The notes: a model not told the origin generated them from the sequence alone. Shown: positions 35,168 through 47,880, counted from the stretch's first letter. The stretch: DNA of 64,000 nt from Garcia nutans (GCA_947685225.1 CANTUV010000035.1:43400001-43464000); one strand, 5' to 3'. Numbers and translations are program-made.

Positions 35168-36418
35168 CCAAAAACCTGAAATTGACACCAAACACACTAC
35201 ATCCAACAAACATCTTTCTTTTACCCTTTTCGACTCCAAACAAATTTAACCAAAACCATCAATATACCATAATAAACTTGCATAACATCAAAATAACTCA
35301 ATTAAATGCATCAACACACAATCACAATCATATTTTACAACTCAACACATACATAATCCACAAATCTTGTTTTCTTCACCAAACTTAACATTTTGTTCAA
35401 TCCAACCCCAAAATCAAAGTTAATAAGACCAAACACTTCAAACATACCAAATCAACCATACACACAACTACACCAACCATCCACCATACTCAAATACAAA
35501 CACTCAAAAGAAATCAAAGAAATATGTTGGAAACTTACCAAAAGTGAAGAAAATCCTTAAAACTCCAACTTGATCTCTTGAAATCCTTCAATTGCTTGAG
35601 TTAGGAATCAACAAAACCTCTCTTTCCCTTAGCAATGGTGATGGCCGGCTCTTGGAGAAGAAAGAAGAAGATGAAGATGAACTTTCCTCAAGTCAAAGCA
35701 AATCTCCTCTCTTAACCACACAAAAACTCTCTTTAATCTCAACCAAGCAATTAAATATTATAATATAATAAATATCATCTTCCACTTATATGTAATTTCT
35801 ATTTTAGATAATTAATTATCTCATTTGACCAAATCAACTTGTTGACTTGTATATGTTGTATATATCTTCATATATACAACATATACACACTTCCCTTTTC
35901 CTTTCTTTCCACTAAATCATATATACACTTTAAATCATTTAATCCAATTTCAACAATATGCATTTTCAAAATTTTAGGATATCTTTTGGGATATTACACC
36001 TTCAAATTCTTGGGTTAGGAAGCAACAAAATCTCTTTTCCTTTGGTTGCTAATGGTGGCCGGCTCACTTAGAGAAGGAAGAAGAAGATGAAGATGAAAGT
36101 CAACCACCCAAACCAAACATTATTCTTTTAACCAAATACCTTTTCCTCAAATCACTCTCCACCAAGCATTAATTAATATTATATTAATCTCAATTATATC
36201 ATCTTCCACTATCTTTAATTAAATGTATTTAAATACTAAAAATATCTTTAGACAATATTAAGACATTAATTTGTATATATATTGTATATATCTTCATATA
36301 CATAACATATACACATCTTCCTATTATATTTTCACTTAATTACATATACACTTAAAATCATTTAATTAAATTTCAACAATTAATTCAAAAATTTTAGGAT
36401 ATCTTTTGGGATATTACA

Positions 36419-38073
36419 TACTAAATGATTATTTGCTATCACATTTAGTTTAGGCATTGAGGGAGGTTGATTTGCTTCATCCAAGTGGTGAAGGGCAAGT
36501 TGGAAGGATAGGATTGGAGGTTGTTTTAAGCTTATTTTGGTTGCTATTTGAGGTAAGTATAAACTCTGAGTACATTGATTATGTTTGCATGACATTTAGG
36601 CTTAACACATTTTGGTTGAAAAATGTGTTAAGCTACATGGTACATTGGTTATGTATGAATAATGTGCTATGACATTTGTAATATTATATATGTGTTAAAT
36701 GCATTGTGAAGAGCCATTGATAATGGCTAAATTGTGTAAATGTAATTAATATGTGAATTATAAGGAAATACCAAAAGTAATTGGGTAATGTGTTGTGAAT
36801 ATAAAAATGTGGTATAATATAATGAAATATGTGAAAACATAATGAAATGAATTGATATTGAGATAAATGAGAAAAATGAGAAAAATGAGAAAAGTGAGAA
36901 AAAAAATAAGAAAATAAGGCAATGTGCCTAGATTGAATATGTGACAATGAGAAAGAGATTGATAATGAGAAATATGAATAAATTGTGTGCCTAGTATGTT
37001 ATTCAATTTTCAAAGTTCTATGTTTAGCGGCATGCCTATGAATTACCTACGGGCTAGACGTTGGGCGTCAATGTGAAAATATTTTTGAGGTGAAATGACC
37101 CGGTCGTAAGCATCAAAAACAAATCCTTAGGCTGGGTGAAATGACCTGGTCGTAAACTCAGACCTAATTAGATTAATCCATGGATATATTGCCTATAGGG
37201 CTAGACACAAGGTGTCATTATAGACTAAAGCAGTAACTCTAAAATTTGAATAGCATATTAGTTATCTTTGGGCCCATGTTTGTGTTTGTTTTTATATGAA
37301 TGGTGGATTGTGAAATATTTGAAAGGTATGAGAAAATGGAATGATATGATGTTCATGAGCATTGCACATTAACATTGCATTTGAGTTCTATTGTTATTAT
37401 CAAAGTTTGTACCACTAGGCTTAGGCTTAGCGCGATTGTAATTTATCGCGCAGGTGACACGGACGTTTAAGCAGAGCCGGAGAGTTCTACTAGACCTGGT
37501 CAGGTCTAGGTTTGTATTTATTGAGCTTGAAGAGTTATTTTTGGGTACATCAAGATCAGAGCCAGTTGCCAACATGTACATAATTGATATTATAGTATAT
37601 TTTGATATTATGTATGTTATGATATGTTTTTAAAGTATATATTATAAATTGTAAAGAATGTTTTGAATAATTTGTTTAAGATGGGATCTTATATGATATA
37701 TATACCTATATATAAGTATTTTGAGAAAATATGGAGAAATTGAAAAGTATTGGTGAAATGGTGAATTTATTTTATTGGGAGTGTTTGTTTTATGCAGGTT
37801 GTATTTTGCTGAAATTTGGGAACGTCCAAATTACAGATAAAACTCTAGCGAATTTTTTCCAGAGATTTTCATATAAAATGTTATTTCGGGTTACTATAGA
37901 AATTATAGAATATTTATATACTATTTAATTTTATATATTTGGTATTTGAAATTTTAAAACAGAAATGTGAAAATTTTTATTAAACCGGTCTGTAACATTT
38001 TTATACCGTATATGCGTATTTTACATATGCTGTGAATATATATTGTACGTATATAGGGTATAAGGATGTTACA
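36419..38073 (+). repeat. right LTR of element B, second part
   Basis: It resumes after E with the duplicated tacta, follows LTR 13683-16770 to the end and finishes GTGTTACA at 38073, followed by target duplication cgtgg (38074-38078). Confidence 0.92.
37415..37451 (+). other. double hairpin in right LTR of B
   Basis: First stem CTAGGC/GCTTAG (37415-37430, one G-U pair). Second stem GCGCGAT (37430-37436) with ATCGCGC (37445-37451), perfect, 8-base loop. AGGTGAC follows. Confidence 0.8.
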
Positions 38074-38607
38074 CGTGGTATCGAAGTCGGGACTGCTGGA
38101 GGAAGAATTACTCAGAGAACATACACAAAACCAATGTCACGAGTGTGGCAATTGAGTGCCATGACCATGGGGTTTAAAGTGAGATTGTTTCTTTAAAAAT
38201 TTTGATAAAACAGAGCCGTTCTAAATGCCATGGCAGTGGGCCTTGAAGGCCACAACCGTGGGGGTCTACAAAGGCATTTAACAACTTCATTGTGTATCCC
38301 ACGGGCATGAGGTTGGGATGCCACGGTCGTGGGATACCTGGATGATATTTTTGACTTGTATTTTATGATATACGAGCCTTGTATGAGGCTAATATGTTTA
38401 TGTTTATTACTTTTGTGTTGAGAATTCATGTGTATGTGTTAAAAGTATGGAAAAGAGTGATAAACTTTGGATATGTGACAAATATATATAATACTAAATG
38501 TTGATAAAAAGTATTATTCCATTGAAATGATATACACAATTCAGTGTTAACTACAAACTAATGAATTGCCCTAATCATACAGTGGGCATTAATCATACTG
38601 ATTTTAC
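38071..38607 (+). repeat. left copy of a ~537-bp duplicated flank of element H (LTR A sequence)
   Basis: From ACACGTGGTATCG to ACTGATTTTA it is repeated directly at 57942-58477, with roughly ten differences noted by eye. It belongs to the 3' LTR of element A. It contains CCATGGCAGTGGGCC and CCACGGTCGTGG-type motifs. At 38608 it runs into a copy of H's own 3' interior end. Confidence 0.85.
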
Positions 38608-38613
38608 ATTTAT

Positions 38614-38707
38614 GAGATTGTTTGAGGCACCTTCAGTATTACTGCTTTTATGAGCTCATTAAGGTATATACATTTACATTTAATATATGTTAGCCCAAGT
38701 GGGAGAT
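38614..38707 (+). repeat. extra copy of H's 3' interior end (PPT side)
   Basis: GAGATTGTTTGAGGCACCTT...AGCCCAAGTGGGAGAT is nearly identical to 57371-57464, where it sits in its normal place upstream of the 3' LTR. It should not occur outside the 5' LTR of a normally integrated element. Confidence 0.88.
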
Positions 38708-39184
38708 TGTTAGAATTAATTTTATATTGATTAAAATTAATGCTAAATGTGGGCTAAATATATTTAATATATTTAAATGCGTATTGCAATCAAATTAAGA
38801 TAGTCAAATTAAAGTTGTGATCAAATTAGGATTGTTGACTATTGAGGTGTCCTACTTGTAATAAGATTATAAGTGTAGATACCGATAAGAATTTCTGTTT
38901 TGTTGAAGGACCAAAACAGAAATCATCATCATCAGTTATAAATAAGGGGTCGTGGTCTCCAGGGGAACATAACAATTTTAAGAGAACATTGCATTCCTTC
39001 AGTAGTGCTTCCGCTAAACTTAAAGTGTGTATCCCCTGGAAGGTGACAAACTCCAAAATCGTCTTCAGCTTCAACATACGATGATGTCAGGTATGCAATT
39101 CTACCCTTTGCAATTTAATTTGAATAATCTAGTGATCTATGCATATTTTAGGTTTTAGGAGAATTAGGTTTTCTCCCCCTTTCA
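38708..39184 (+). repeat. left LTR of element H
   Basis: 477 bp, TGTTAGAATT to CCCTTTCA, followed by one base and a tRNA-iMet PBS. Pair of 57465-57941 with about a dozen differences. Confidence 0.9.
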
Positions 39185-39186
39185 AT

Positions 39187-39198
39187 TGGTATCAGAGC
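39187..39198 (+). promoter_or_regulatory. primer-binding site, element H
   Basis: TGGTATCAGAGC (followed by CC), two bases after the LTR end; initiator tRNA-Met type. Confidence 0.92.
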
Positions 39199-40220
39199 CC
39201 TATGCTAGGTTGCTAGATTTTCCGATTAAATTGCGATATTGATTATTATTTTAATTCTAGAAAATTAATTCGGTGATTGTAATTTTCGAGAATTAATTTG
39301 AAATTGAAAGTATTAATCTGAAATCAATTTTAGTTTGATTTGTTTTTGGATTAAATTACTGTTATTATTTAATTGATTCTGGAAAAATCAATTTCTGAAC
39401 TTGAATTTGTGCTTGTGATTTTTCTGGAATTAATTAATTTTTAGGTTAATTAATTATGTAATTAATTAATTAAAAAAATCTGTTTTGAAACTGTATAAAA
39501 CAGTTGTTTCGTGAACAGTTTTCTAGAACAGTATTTCGTGAACAGTATTTTGTGAACAATATTTAGTGAACAGTGTTTCGTGAACAGTGTTGTTGTTCTT
39601 CGTTTTGGTTTAGAAGAACACAGTTAAGGATTTTAATTAATTGATTAAATCTTTATGAAATTTTGATTTGATCTTCGATTAAATCATAAATAAAAAAAAT
39701 TCATTTAATTTTAAAATTTCAATTTAAAATTTAATTCAATTGAGTTTAAATTTTGGTATTTTAGTCCTGATTGTGTTTAATATTTTTAATAAATTAATTG
39801 AAGCAAAAAGTTACCAAAGTGACCTCTATTGTGTAAATTAATTTATTTAGGATATTAGACAGATGTATTAAAATTCATTGCGGGTAGTAAACCGGCCCAA
39901 AGGAAGGTTACTATCTGGCTGAATTGAGAATACATTGCGGTAATAAATATGTGATAATTATTATGTATTCATCCATGTGGATAATAAATCGGCCCAAAGG
40001 AAGGTTTATTATTTGACAGGACTGAATTGGCAATATTTGATTACTGCGTTGAGATACCAATTACAGTTAATATTTTATGTCCAAAGCTGAGAATATTAAT
40101 GTTGTGTCCGGTATCTTGTTTCCAATATTTAAACTCTACTTCTGTGATTTGTTTCAATTTTTTGTGGATTGTGAGCTTATGTCATTTATTTATTATTTAT
40201 TTTCTCTGAATTCAGCTAGC
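39199..40220 (+). other. leader of element H, non-coding
   Basis: AT-rich untranslated leader between PBS and gag. At 39490-39590 there are four or five tandem copies of a short GTGAACAGT(A/G)TTTCGT-like unit, and near 39890-40010 two copies of a CGGCCCAAAGGAAGGTTAYTAT unit. No frame of note before the gag ATG. Confidence 0.6.
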
Positions 40221-41368
40221 ATGCCGTATAATCCTAACACTGTCCCTATGCTTGAGGGGTCAAACTTTGGTTCATGGAAATCAAGCATCATGATTTATCT
40301 GGGTTGTATGGACTTAGACCTTGCATTCAGGATAGACAAACTTGCTCCTCTTACTGAAGAGAGCACAGATGCTCAGAGGGTTCAGTATGAGAAGTGAGAG
40401 CGTTCTAACCGCTTAGGTCTTATGATCATGTAGCAGGGAATCCCAGAACATGTTTGAGGAGCCATTTCTGCTGAAGAAAGTAATGCTAAAAACTATCTTG
40501 CTGAGCTGGAGAAGGTCTATGTCAAAAATGACAAGGCCGAAGTGGGGACGCTTTTAGCAAAACTCACCTCCATAAGGTATACTGGCAATGGTAGTGTTCG
40601 AGAGCATATACTGAGCATGTCCCAAATAGCCAAGAGGCTAAAGGTCCTGGATTTGGTTTTACCAGATGACCTGTTAGTCCATCTAGCTTTGAATTCTCTT
40701 CCACCACAGTATGGGCAGATCAGGACTTCATATAACTGTCAGCCGAGCAAATGGACTCTTAACGAGCTCATTGCTCATTGTGTGGATGAGGAGGAAAAGT
40801 TGTTGGCTACTAAGAGGGAGAGTGCTCATCTAGTCTCTTCAGCAGATAAGGGCAAGAACAATAAAAGAAAGAAGACTGCTGATAAAGGTCCGGTGCAAAA
40901 GAAGCCTAAGGAATTAAAATGCTTCTTCTGCAGCAAGTCTGGACACTTAAAGAAGGATTGTCCTAAATATGCCACATGGCGTGTCAAGAAGGGTAAGTAC
41001 CTTGTTTTAGTCTGTTCTGAGGTTAATTTAACTTCAGCTCCTAGAAACACTTATTGGATGGATTCTGGTGCTACCGCTCACATAAGTGTTTCATTGCAGG
41101 GTTGCCTGAGCTACCGAAAGCCAACTGACGGTGAAAGATACGTCTATGTGGAAAATGGCGATCCGGTGGAAGTAGAGGCAATTGGGCATATTAGATTGTG
41201 TTTAAGAACTGGTTATTTTTTGGATCTTGTAGATACTTTTGTTATTCCGACGTTTAGACGAAATTTAATTTCTATTTCTTATTTGGACAAATCTGGTTTT
41301 ACTTGTTCATTTGGAGACAATTTATTTACTTTATCTATGATTCAAAAATTTTTGGTACTGGCTTCTTG
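40221..41368 (+). pseudogene. element H gag and protease, decayed
   Basis: Starts ATG at 40221 (MPYNPNTVPMLEGSNFGSWK). Three in-frame stops lie between 40395 and about 40460, then an open stretch to 41368. It contains a zinc knuckle CFFCSKSGHLKKDC (CX2CX4HX4C) near 40920 and the protease motif WMDSGATAHIS near 41055. The frame ends just after the protease in a TGA at 41367-41369; the integrase continues in another frame. Confidence 0.9.
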
Positions 41369-44216
41369 AATGCATGTGATAATCTATATATGTTGGATAT
41401 TAATGATTCTTATAATGAAACCCTACAAGTATGTACTATAGGTACCAAAAGGAAGCGAAATATAGATAATTCAGCTGAACTTTGGCACAGACGTTTGGGT
41501 CACATATCCAAATCTAGAATAGAACGTCTTGTGTCAGATGGTATCCTAAACACACTTGATTACACAGATTTAGACTCCTGTGTTGAGTGTATTAAAGGCA
41601 AACAGACTAAACAAAAGAGACTAGGTGCCAACAGATCATCAAACGTCTTAGAATTGATACATACGGACATCTGTGGTCCATTCCCTACAGCAACAAGGAA
41701 TGGCCAAAGATACTTCATATCATTCATAGACGATTACTCACGTTATGGGTACCTATATCTCATTCATGAGAAATCTGAGTCTCTGGACGTTTTCAAATCT
41801 TATAAGGCCGAAGTTGAAAATCAACTCGAAAAGAAGATTAAATCTGTTAGATCTGACCGTGGAGGTGAGTACTACAGTAGATATGACGATTCAGGTGAAC
41901 AACGTCCAGGACCATTTGCTATTTTCCTACAGGACTGTGGTATAGTCCCTCAATACACCATGCCTGGTACTCCCAGCATGAATGGTGTATCTGAGAGACG
42001 TAACAGGACTCTTATGGATATGGTTAGAAGTATGATTAGTCATTCTTCTTTACCTGAGTCTTTGTGGGGAGAAGCATTAAAGACAGTAGTATCTGTGGAC
42101 AGCAGTATCTTCTTAACAGAGTACCAACTAAAGTAGCTACAAAAACACCTTATGAGCTTTGGACTGGACATAAGCCCAGTCTGAAGCACCTTCATGTTTG
42201 GGGATGTCCTGCTGAGGCTAGGCCTTATAGGCCTAATGAGACAAAATTGGACTCCAAAACTGTTAGTAGCTACTTTGTTGGTTATTCTGAGCGATCTCGG
42301 GGTTTTAAGTTTTATGATCCTACTTCCAGATCTATTTTTAAGACGGGAATTGCAAAATTTTTTGAGGATGTTGAGTTTGGGGGGAGAAGTAAGGTTGGAA
42401 ACATTGTCTTTGAGGAGGGATCGAGTCAGGAACACTCAGTGTCGATTCCTATCTTTACTCCTGGGACTGTTCAGGTTCCTAGAATTGTTAATATCCCAGA
42501 AGGAATTCTGGATCCAATACAAGACAATGTTGATCAACTTCCCCTTCAGGATGAAGAAGTTGTTATTCCTCAAGTACAAGCTCAACAACCTCAAGAATTT
42601 GAGCCAGAACCTGTGCCTTTAAGAAGGTCCACTAGAGAAAGAAGAAATGCTATTCCAGATGACTATGTAGTATATCTTCAGGAACATGAGGACACTGTAG
42701 ACATGGTGGATGATGATCCAATCAGCTTTCATCATGTCATGCAGGATTCCAACTCTCATAAGTGGATTGAGGCAATGAGTGAAGAATATAAATCTATGCA
42801 AGACAATCAAGTTTGGGATCTTGTTCCATTACCTGAAGGAAAGAAACCCATTGGTTGCAAATGGATATTTAAAACCAAGAGGGATTCTAAAGGTAATGTG
42901 GAAAGATATAAGGCACGTCTTGTAGCTAAAGGCTTCACTCAGAAAGAGGGGATTGACTATAAAGAGACCTTCTCTCCGGTTTCATCGAAGGACTCTTTTA
43001 GGACAATCATGGCTCTAGTTTCACATTTTGATCTTGAGTTACATCAAATAGATGTAAAGACTACGTTTCTCAATGGAGACATTGATGAAACCATCTATAT
43101 GGTGCAACCAGAAAACTTTGTGTCTGGTGACCCAAAGCGACTGGTATGCAGATTAAAGAAATCCATTTATAGACTTAAGCTTGTGTGTATCACAAGTTCA
43201 GTGGGAGTAGGTTTATCTTTTTGGTCTTATATGTGGATGACATATTGCTTGCTATTAACTGTAAGGACTTGCTGCACGAGACCAAAGTCTTTCTTTCAAA
43301 ACACTTTGAGATGAAAGATTTAGGTGAAGCTTCTTTTGTATTAGGGATTCAAATACATCGAGACCGTACTCGAGGTATTCTTGGATTATCACAAAAGGGC
43401 TATATTGAGAAAGTGCTCAAGCTATTTAGTATGCACAACAGTAGACCAATTGATACCCCAGTTGCTAAAGGAGATAAATTCAGTCTTGATCACTGTCCAA
43501 AGGGTGAACTTGAGATTCAGGAGATGCAGAAGATTCCTTATGCGTCAGCAGTTGGGAGTCTGATGTATGCTCAAGTTTGCACTCGTCCAGATATTTCATT
43601 CATAGTTGGCATGTTAGGGAGATATCTCAGCAATCCAGGAATGGATCATTGGAAAGCAGCCAAAAGAGTCTTGAGGTATCTTCAGAGAACTAAGGGACAT
43701 ATGCTCACTTACAAGCGATCAGATCAGCTTGAGATCATTGGGTATACTGATTCTGATTTTGCGGGATGCCAAGGCAGTCGAAAATCCACTTCAGGCTACA
43801 TATATCTCTTGGCTGGCGGTGCTATTTCTTGGAAGAGTGTGAAACAAACTCTAGTAGCTACCTCCACCATGGAAGCAGAATTTGTAGCAAGCTACGAGGC
43901 ATCCAATCAGGCAATCTGGCTGAGGAACTTTGTCACAGGGCTGCGTATTGTGAATGGCATTGAAAGGCCATTAAAGTTATACTGTGATAATAACTCAGCT
44001 GTTTTATTCTCCAACAACAACAGAAGCTCTTCTCGATCGAGACACATTGGGATAAAGTTTCTGGCTGTGAGGGAGAGAGTACAGAGTGGACAGATATCCA
44101 TAGAGCATATTGGAACGAACTCCATGATTGCGGATCCGCTCACTAAGGTTGTGATACTGAAAGTTTTTCATGAGCACACTGCTCATATGGGTGTCACATT
44201 ATTTGAGACTATTTAG
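41303..44216 (+). pseudogene. element H integrase, RT and RNase H, decayed
   Basis: Integrase: zinc region HRRLGHISKSRI..CVECIKGK, core HTDICGPFPTATRNGQRYF, FIDDYSRYGY, SDRGGEYYS, NGVSERRNRTLMDMVRSM; frameshift near 42100. RT: GCKWIFKTKRDSKGN, YKARLVAKGFTQKEGIDY, QIDVKTTFLNGDI. A deletion plus frame change near 43180 removes the segment between KKSIYRLK and YHKFSGS. RT resumes with LYVDDILLA (catalytic YVDD retained). RNase H follows with TDSDFAGC, WKSVKQTLVATSTMEAEF and CDNNSAVLFSNN, to a TAG at 44214-44216. At least two frame breaks make it non-functional. Confidence 0.92.
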
Positions 44217-44799
44217 TTTCAGTGGGAGTTTGTTCATTAAGTTTGCATTAAGTTTTATGTATGCTCTCTTTGACATTGGATATATTTTATAAAGTACATT
44301 CAGTTTCTGCAGAAAAATGAGTTTTTCTTTCATTTTATTATGTGTTTTACACTCTGTATTATATTTATGTTTGATCTCACTTAAGATTGACCAGTTGGAA
44401 ACAGGCATGATTAGATCACATTACATGTAGTTTCCTGTAACACCCCGATACTCTATATAAGTACCATACATATACCTTGTATACGCAAAGTAAGTATATA
44501 AAGTATAAGGATGTCACTAGTTATTACAATTTAAAATCTTTACTTAACTTCTAAAACAATAATACATTTTATTATATGAAAGGATTTACAAAATCATTAT
44601 CCTTTTGATGATAACACATATATATATATAATAGTTACATTGTCTCTTCCAAAGATTCATTTATACATATGAATACATTCTTATAACAATGCAATATATT
44701 AACTTATACATGCATGCACCATCTTCTAGTTGGTCTCGAGCTATACTTTCCCTCTTCATGATATAGTGGTTTAACTCCAAATCCATCACCTATTTACCT

Positions 44800-44837
44800 G
44801 CGCGATTAACATAACCGCGCTAAGCCTGAAAGCTTAG
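44800..44837 (-). other. double hairpin in solo LTR J
   Basis: On the minus strand the second stem is GCGCGGTTA with TAATCGCGC (plus coordinates 44800-44820), 9 bp with one G-U pair and a 3-base loop. The first stem is CTAAGC/GCTTAG (44820-44837). The two share one base, as in the other LTRs. Confidence 0.78.
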
Positions 44838-46189
44838 TAGTACAAATAAATATTAAAATATACATTGCAAGATAAACATACCTCATATTTTTAGCATCAT
44901 GTTTTATCATTCTCTTAACCTGTTTTCCCTTTTTCAATGCATTCCACATAAATTTCTACCAACCTCATAAACTATATATATATACACTTATAACATTACA
45001 ACAAATCATAATTCACCAATCATAAATCATATTTCCAACAAAGGCAATCATTATCATCAACCACAATCCATCACTAATACTCACAAACAATATACACATT
45101 ATATGTCAGACTACATAACGTTGTTGTATTCACAATTCACCAATCATTGATCTCAATATTCATTTATTTCAACATTTGTATATCATATTAACAACAAAGA
45201 CAGACTTGGGCCCAAAACACACTAATATGTTATTCAAAGTTCAGAGTTACTGTTTTGGTCTATAATCATAATAATCAAGCCAGTAGGCATCATATATCAT
45301 ATCTCTATCCATGGATAGCGTAACAGACCCAGTCTCTTGGACCATCAACCCGACTAATCGAGGAGATCCTCAACCCGGCTAGACTGTTACTTGTTTTTGA
45401 GGTTTACGGGCCACCCATTTCACCTCAAAAACTTCACATTTCATATTTATCAATTGGAATTGGTTTACGGGCCTCCCATTTCACCATCATTCCAATAATC
45501 ACATTTTTCAACTGGAATCGGCTTACGGGCCACCCATTTCGCCTATCCAGTGATTCATAGTCATGCCGCCAAAAACAGAACTCTGAAGGTTGAATCAACA
45601 TATTAGGCACACAATTCATTTATTATTTCATTATAAATTTCATTCTCATTCTCATCATCATAGCCAATCACAATGGCATCATTTAGGCAAACATGCCTCA
45701 CTTGTTTCATTTGAATCTTTATAGCCAATCACAATGGCTTCATACATCATTATATCTCAATCCCCATTTCATATCTCATCATTATTACATATATATAATC
45801 ATTCATCATTTAAGTATACACAATCAATTGCATTATTATATCATCATATCATACAAATCATATCATCACATCTTTCATCTTTCATAGCATATACATTATT
45901 GAATGCTCTCACATTTCATATACTCTTATTGATATATTCATAGCAATTTACATTATACACATATAGCATTATTCATAGGTATCAATGATATAATAGATTT
46001 CTTAACACATTTATAATCAAATGGTTTAAGGTTCAAAGTCATATAAATATATGGAATCAAATAGGGTTTTGTACTTACCTCAAAAGCAACCCTCACAACT
46101 CTACACAATTCTTCACAACCTAATCCAAAAGAATGAGGAAACTCAATGAGATCATAAAGGTAGAAATCAACTAGGGAAAACTCTACACA

Positions 46190-46482
46190 TGACACGCTCA
46201 TCAACATGGGCGTGTCCCTGATCGTGCCCTAACTCCACAACACAGAAACATTGACACGCTTATAACCACGGGCGTGTCACAGGGCGTGTAATACATTCTG
46301 TCTCTCAGAAACATCGACACGTCCAACAACATGAGCGTGCTCTTGGCCGTGTCAATTCACCAACAACACAGTAGCTATGACACGCTCAATAACACAGGCG
46401 TGTTACTGGCCGTGTCAATAATTCAGAAAACAGAACCAACGACACGCCTAACATTCTGGCCGTGTCCCTGGGCGTGTCAGGC
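46190..46482 (-). repeat. palindromic CG array in solo LTR J
   Basis: Four to five units of GACACGCTCA..CACGGGCGTGTC type, with spacing near 60 bp, ending GACACGCCTAAC..GGGCGTGTCAGG. Spacer sequence differs from F but the motif core is shared. Confidence 0.8.
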
Positions 46483-46902
46483 CAAAAATCCAGAATCCGT
46501 CCAAAACAACAACTCAACCCACAAACAACTCTCTTCCATCATCTTCTACTTCCACCAAACTCAACCAAACACACCCCAATCATCATTATAAACATCATCC
46601 ATGTATCAATTAATCAATTTCCCCAATTCATTGAAACTAAACCCTTACTCAATACTTCATCATCATCCTCACAAATAAACATATTATCATCCTCTAAACA
46701 CCAAATCAACACACACATGTATACTTCAATCTTTCATTATCATCATTTCACACACCAACCAAATCAAACATCAACACAATCAATGGAAATCAATTCAAAG
46801 AAATGAATACTTACTTGAATCTTTTATCAAATCTTCATCTCCATCTTCAATCTTCTTAAAACCCTTAAGAAATTTGGTATATAAATCAACAAGATCACCT
46901 CT

Positions 46903-46949
46903 CTTCTCTCTCTCTCTCTCTCTCTCTCTCGTCCAAGAAGAAGAAGAAG

Positions 46950-46998
<49 letters not shown>

Positions 46999-47062
46999 CA
47001 CGAAGAAGAAACAGAAGAAGAAGAAGAAAGAAAGAATTTTCTCTTTCTTCGTTCTTATCTCT

Positions 47063-47113
<51 letters not shown>
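46903..47113. repeat. microsatellites: (CT)n, (GAA)n, (TAA)n
   Basis: (CT)n at about 46903-46930 and 46951-46995, GAAGAA runs between and after, and a (TAA)n run at 47067-47113, all within LTR J. Frames across these (Arg-Glu or Leu-Ser runs) are artefacts. Confidence 0.92.
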
Positions 47114-47115
<2 letters not shown>

Positions 47116-47880
47116 TTAAATCTCCTCCACACAAAAGTCCTTTTGACTTTCTTCTTCTTTCCTTTTTTGTCCTTATTATCATTCTTATTATTATTAATTA
47201 ATCATATATATATATAACTCACTTTTCCTACCCCAATATATATCCCATGTATATGTGATGTATATGTATATGTCTTTTATATTGTAGTTATCTTTCCCAT
47301 ATATACATATACATTAATTCCAAATACAACAACTCCTCCAAAACTTTTAAGGTATATCTCGGGATATTACATTTCCATGCTACACTCCTATTATTGATCT
47401 ATGTCATTTGAGAGTATTGGTAATTTGATTGATGGTGGTTTGTGTAACACCCCCACATCCAATGCACACACACTACAATCACAACAATGTAGCATAAGTG
47501 CACCAAACATAGGGATGCTACTGATTTCTTCAACATTCAATACATTTTAAATAGATACCATACTATTATCATTATATAATATAGAAAAGTAGATCATTTA
47601 CTTTTAAAATAAAACACATTATATATATATATATATACATACATATAGTTATCTCACAGCGGAAGTCATAAAATATTTACATATTTGAAAACACTTAATT
47701 CCATATTTACAAATATACAAATATGTATATTTTATCAATACTTTACAAAATATAAAAAAGAGTTATACATGATTGGCAAGTCTGCTCTGATCTTTAAGTC
47801 CTCAAAAATCAACTCTTCACTGTCTACCCTCACTCGGTCTCGAAGAGCTCTCGGGTTCGATTCTAACAGTTCTATCACCT

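Larger units (their letters stand above)
24296..35998 (-). mobile_element. element F: decayed Ty3/Gypsy of E's family
   Basis: LTRs 24296-26903 (2608 bp) and 33390-35998 (2609 bp) both start TGTAACACC and end GGGATATTACA in plus orientation. The flanking duplication is ccttc (24291-24295 and 35999-36003). PBS and gag lie on the right and the purine tract and pol end on the left, so the element runs on the minus strand. Its middle (end of gag to RT) is gone, replaced by a truncated Copia, K. The pol remnant has many stops and frameshifts. F inserted into solo LTR E of its own family. Confidence 0.92.
33390..35998 (-). repeat. 5' LTR of element F (right copy)
   Basis: Pair of 24296-26903, with scattered substitutions that indicate an old insertion. 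It carries the CTTCAAGG block (34162-34272), the palindromic array (34826-35167) and an intact double hairpin. Confidence 0.92.
22112..36418 (-). mobile_element. element E: solo LTR of the F family, split by F
   Basis: LTR sequence 22112-24295 plus 36004-36418 (about 2.6 kb together, the LTR length of F) is flanked by tacta on both sides (22107-22111 and 36419-36423). There is no interior of its own. The outer first two bases are GA instead of the expected TG. It is read on the minus strand, as its right end GATATTACA corresponds to the LTR start. A solo LTR is the product of LTR-LTR recombination. Element F of the same family then inserted into it at ccttc. Confidence 0.85.
13683..38073 (+). 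mobile_element. element B: large ORF-less LTR element (LARD-like)
   Basis: LTR 13683-16770 (3088 bp), interior 16771-20669 (3899 bp), second LTR 20670-22111 plus 36419-38073, the latter split by solo LTR E. The LTRs begin TGTCATATCC and end GTGTTACA. The flanking duplication is cgtgg (13678-13682 and 38074-38078). A PBS, leader hairpin, palindrome and purine tract are present, but no gag or pol domain can be read in any frame. The leader just after the PBS resembles that of F (TGCATTGGCAC motif near 16870), and the LTR shares blocks with solo LTR E. B is therefore probably a derivative of the F/E lineage. The size matches large retrotransposon derivatives. Confidence 0.9.
44436..47371 (-). 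mobile_element. element J: solo LTR of a Gypsy family
   Basis: 2936 bp from TGTAACACCCCG to GGGATATTACA, flanked by the perfect 5-bp duplication tttcc (44431-44435 and 47372-47376). No PBS, polypurine tract or second LTR. The orientation, from the double hairpin and palindromic array, is minus. It contains the CG-palindrome array at 46190-46482, blocks of TTTACGGGCCACCCATTTCRCC (about 45400-45545) and microsatellites near its right end. It lies in the 3' untranslated part of H. Confidence 0.9.

Noticed and set aside
46795..47182. Arg-Glu, Leu and Ser run frames
   Set aside because: Produced by (CT)n, (GAA)n and (TAA)n microsatellites in LTR J.
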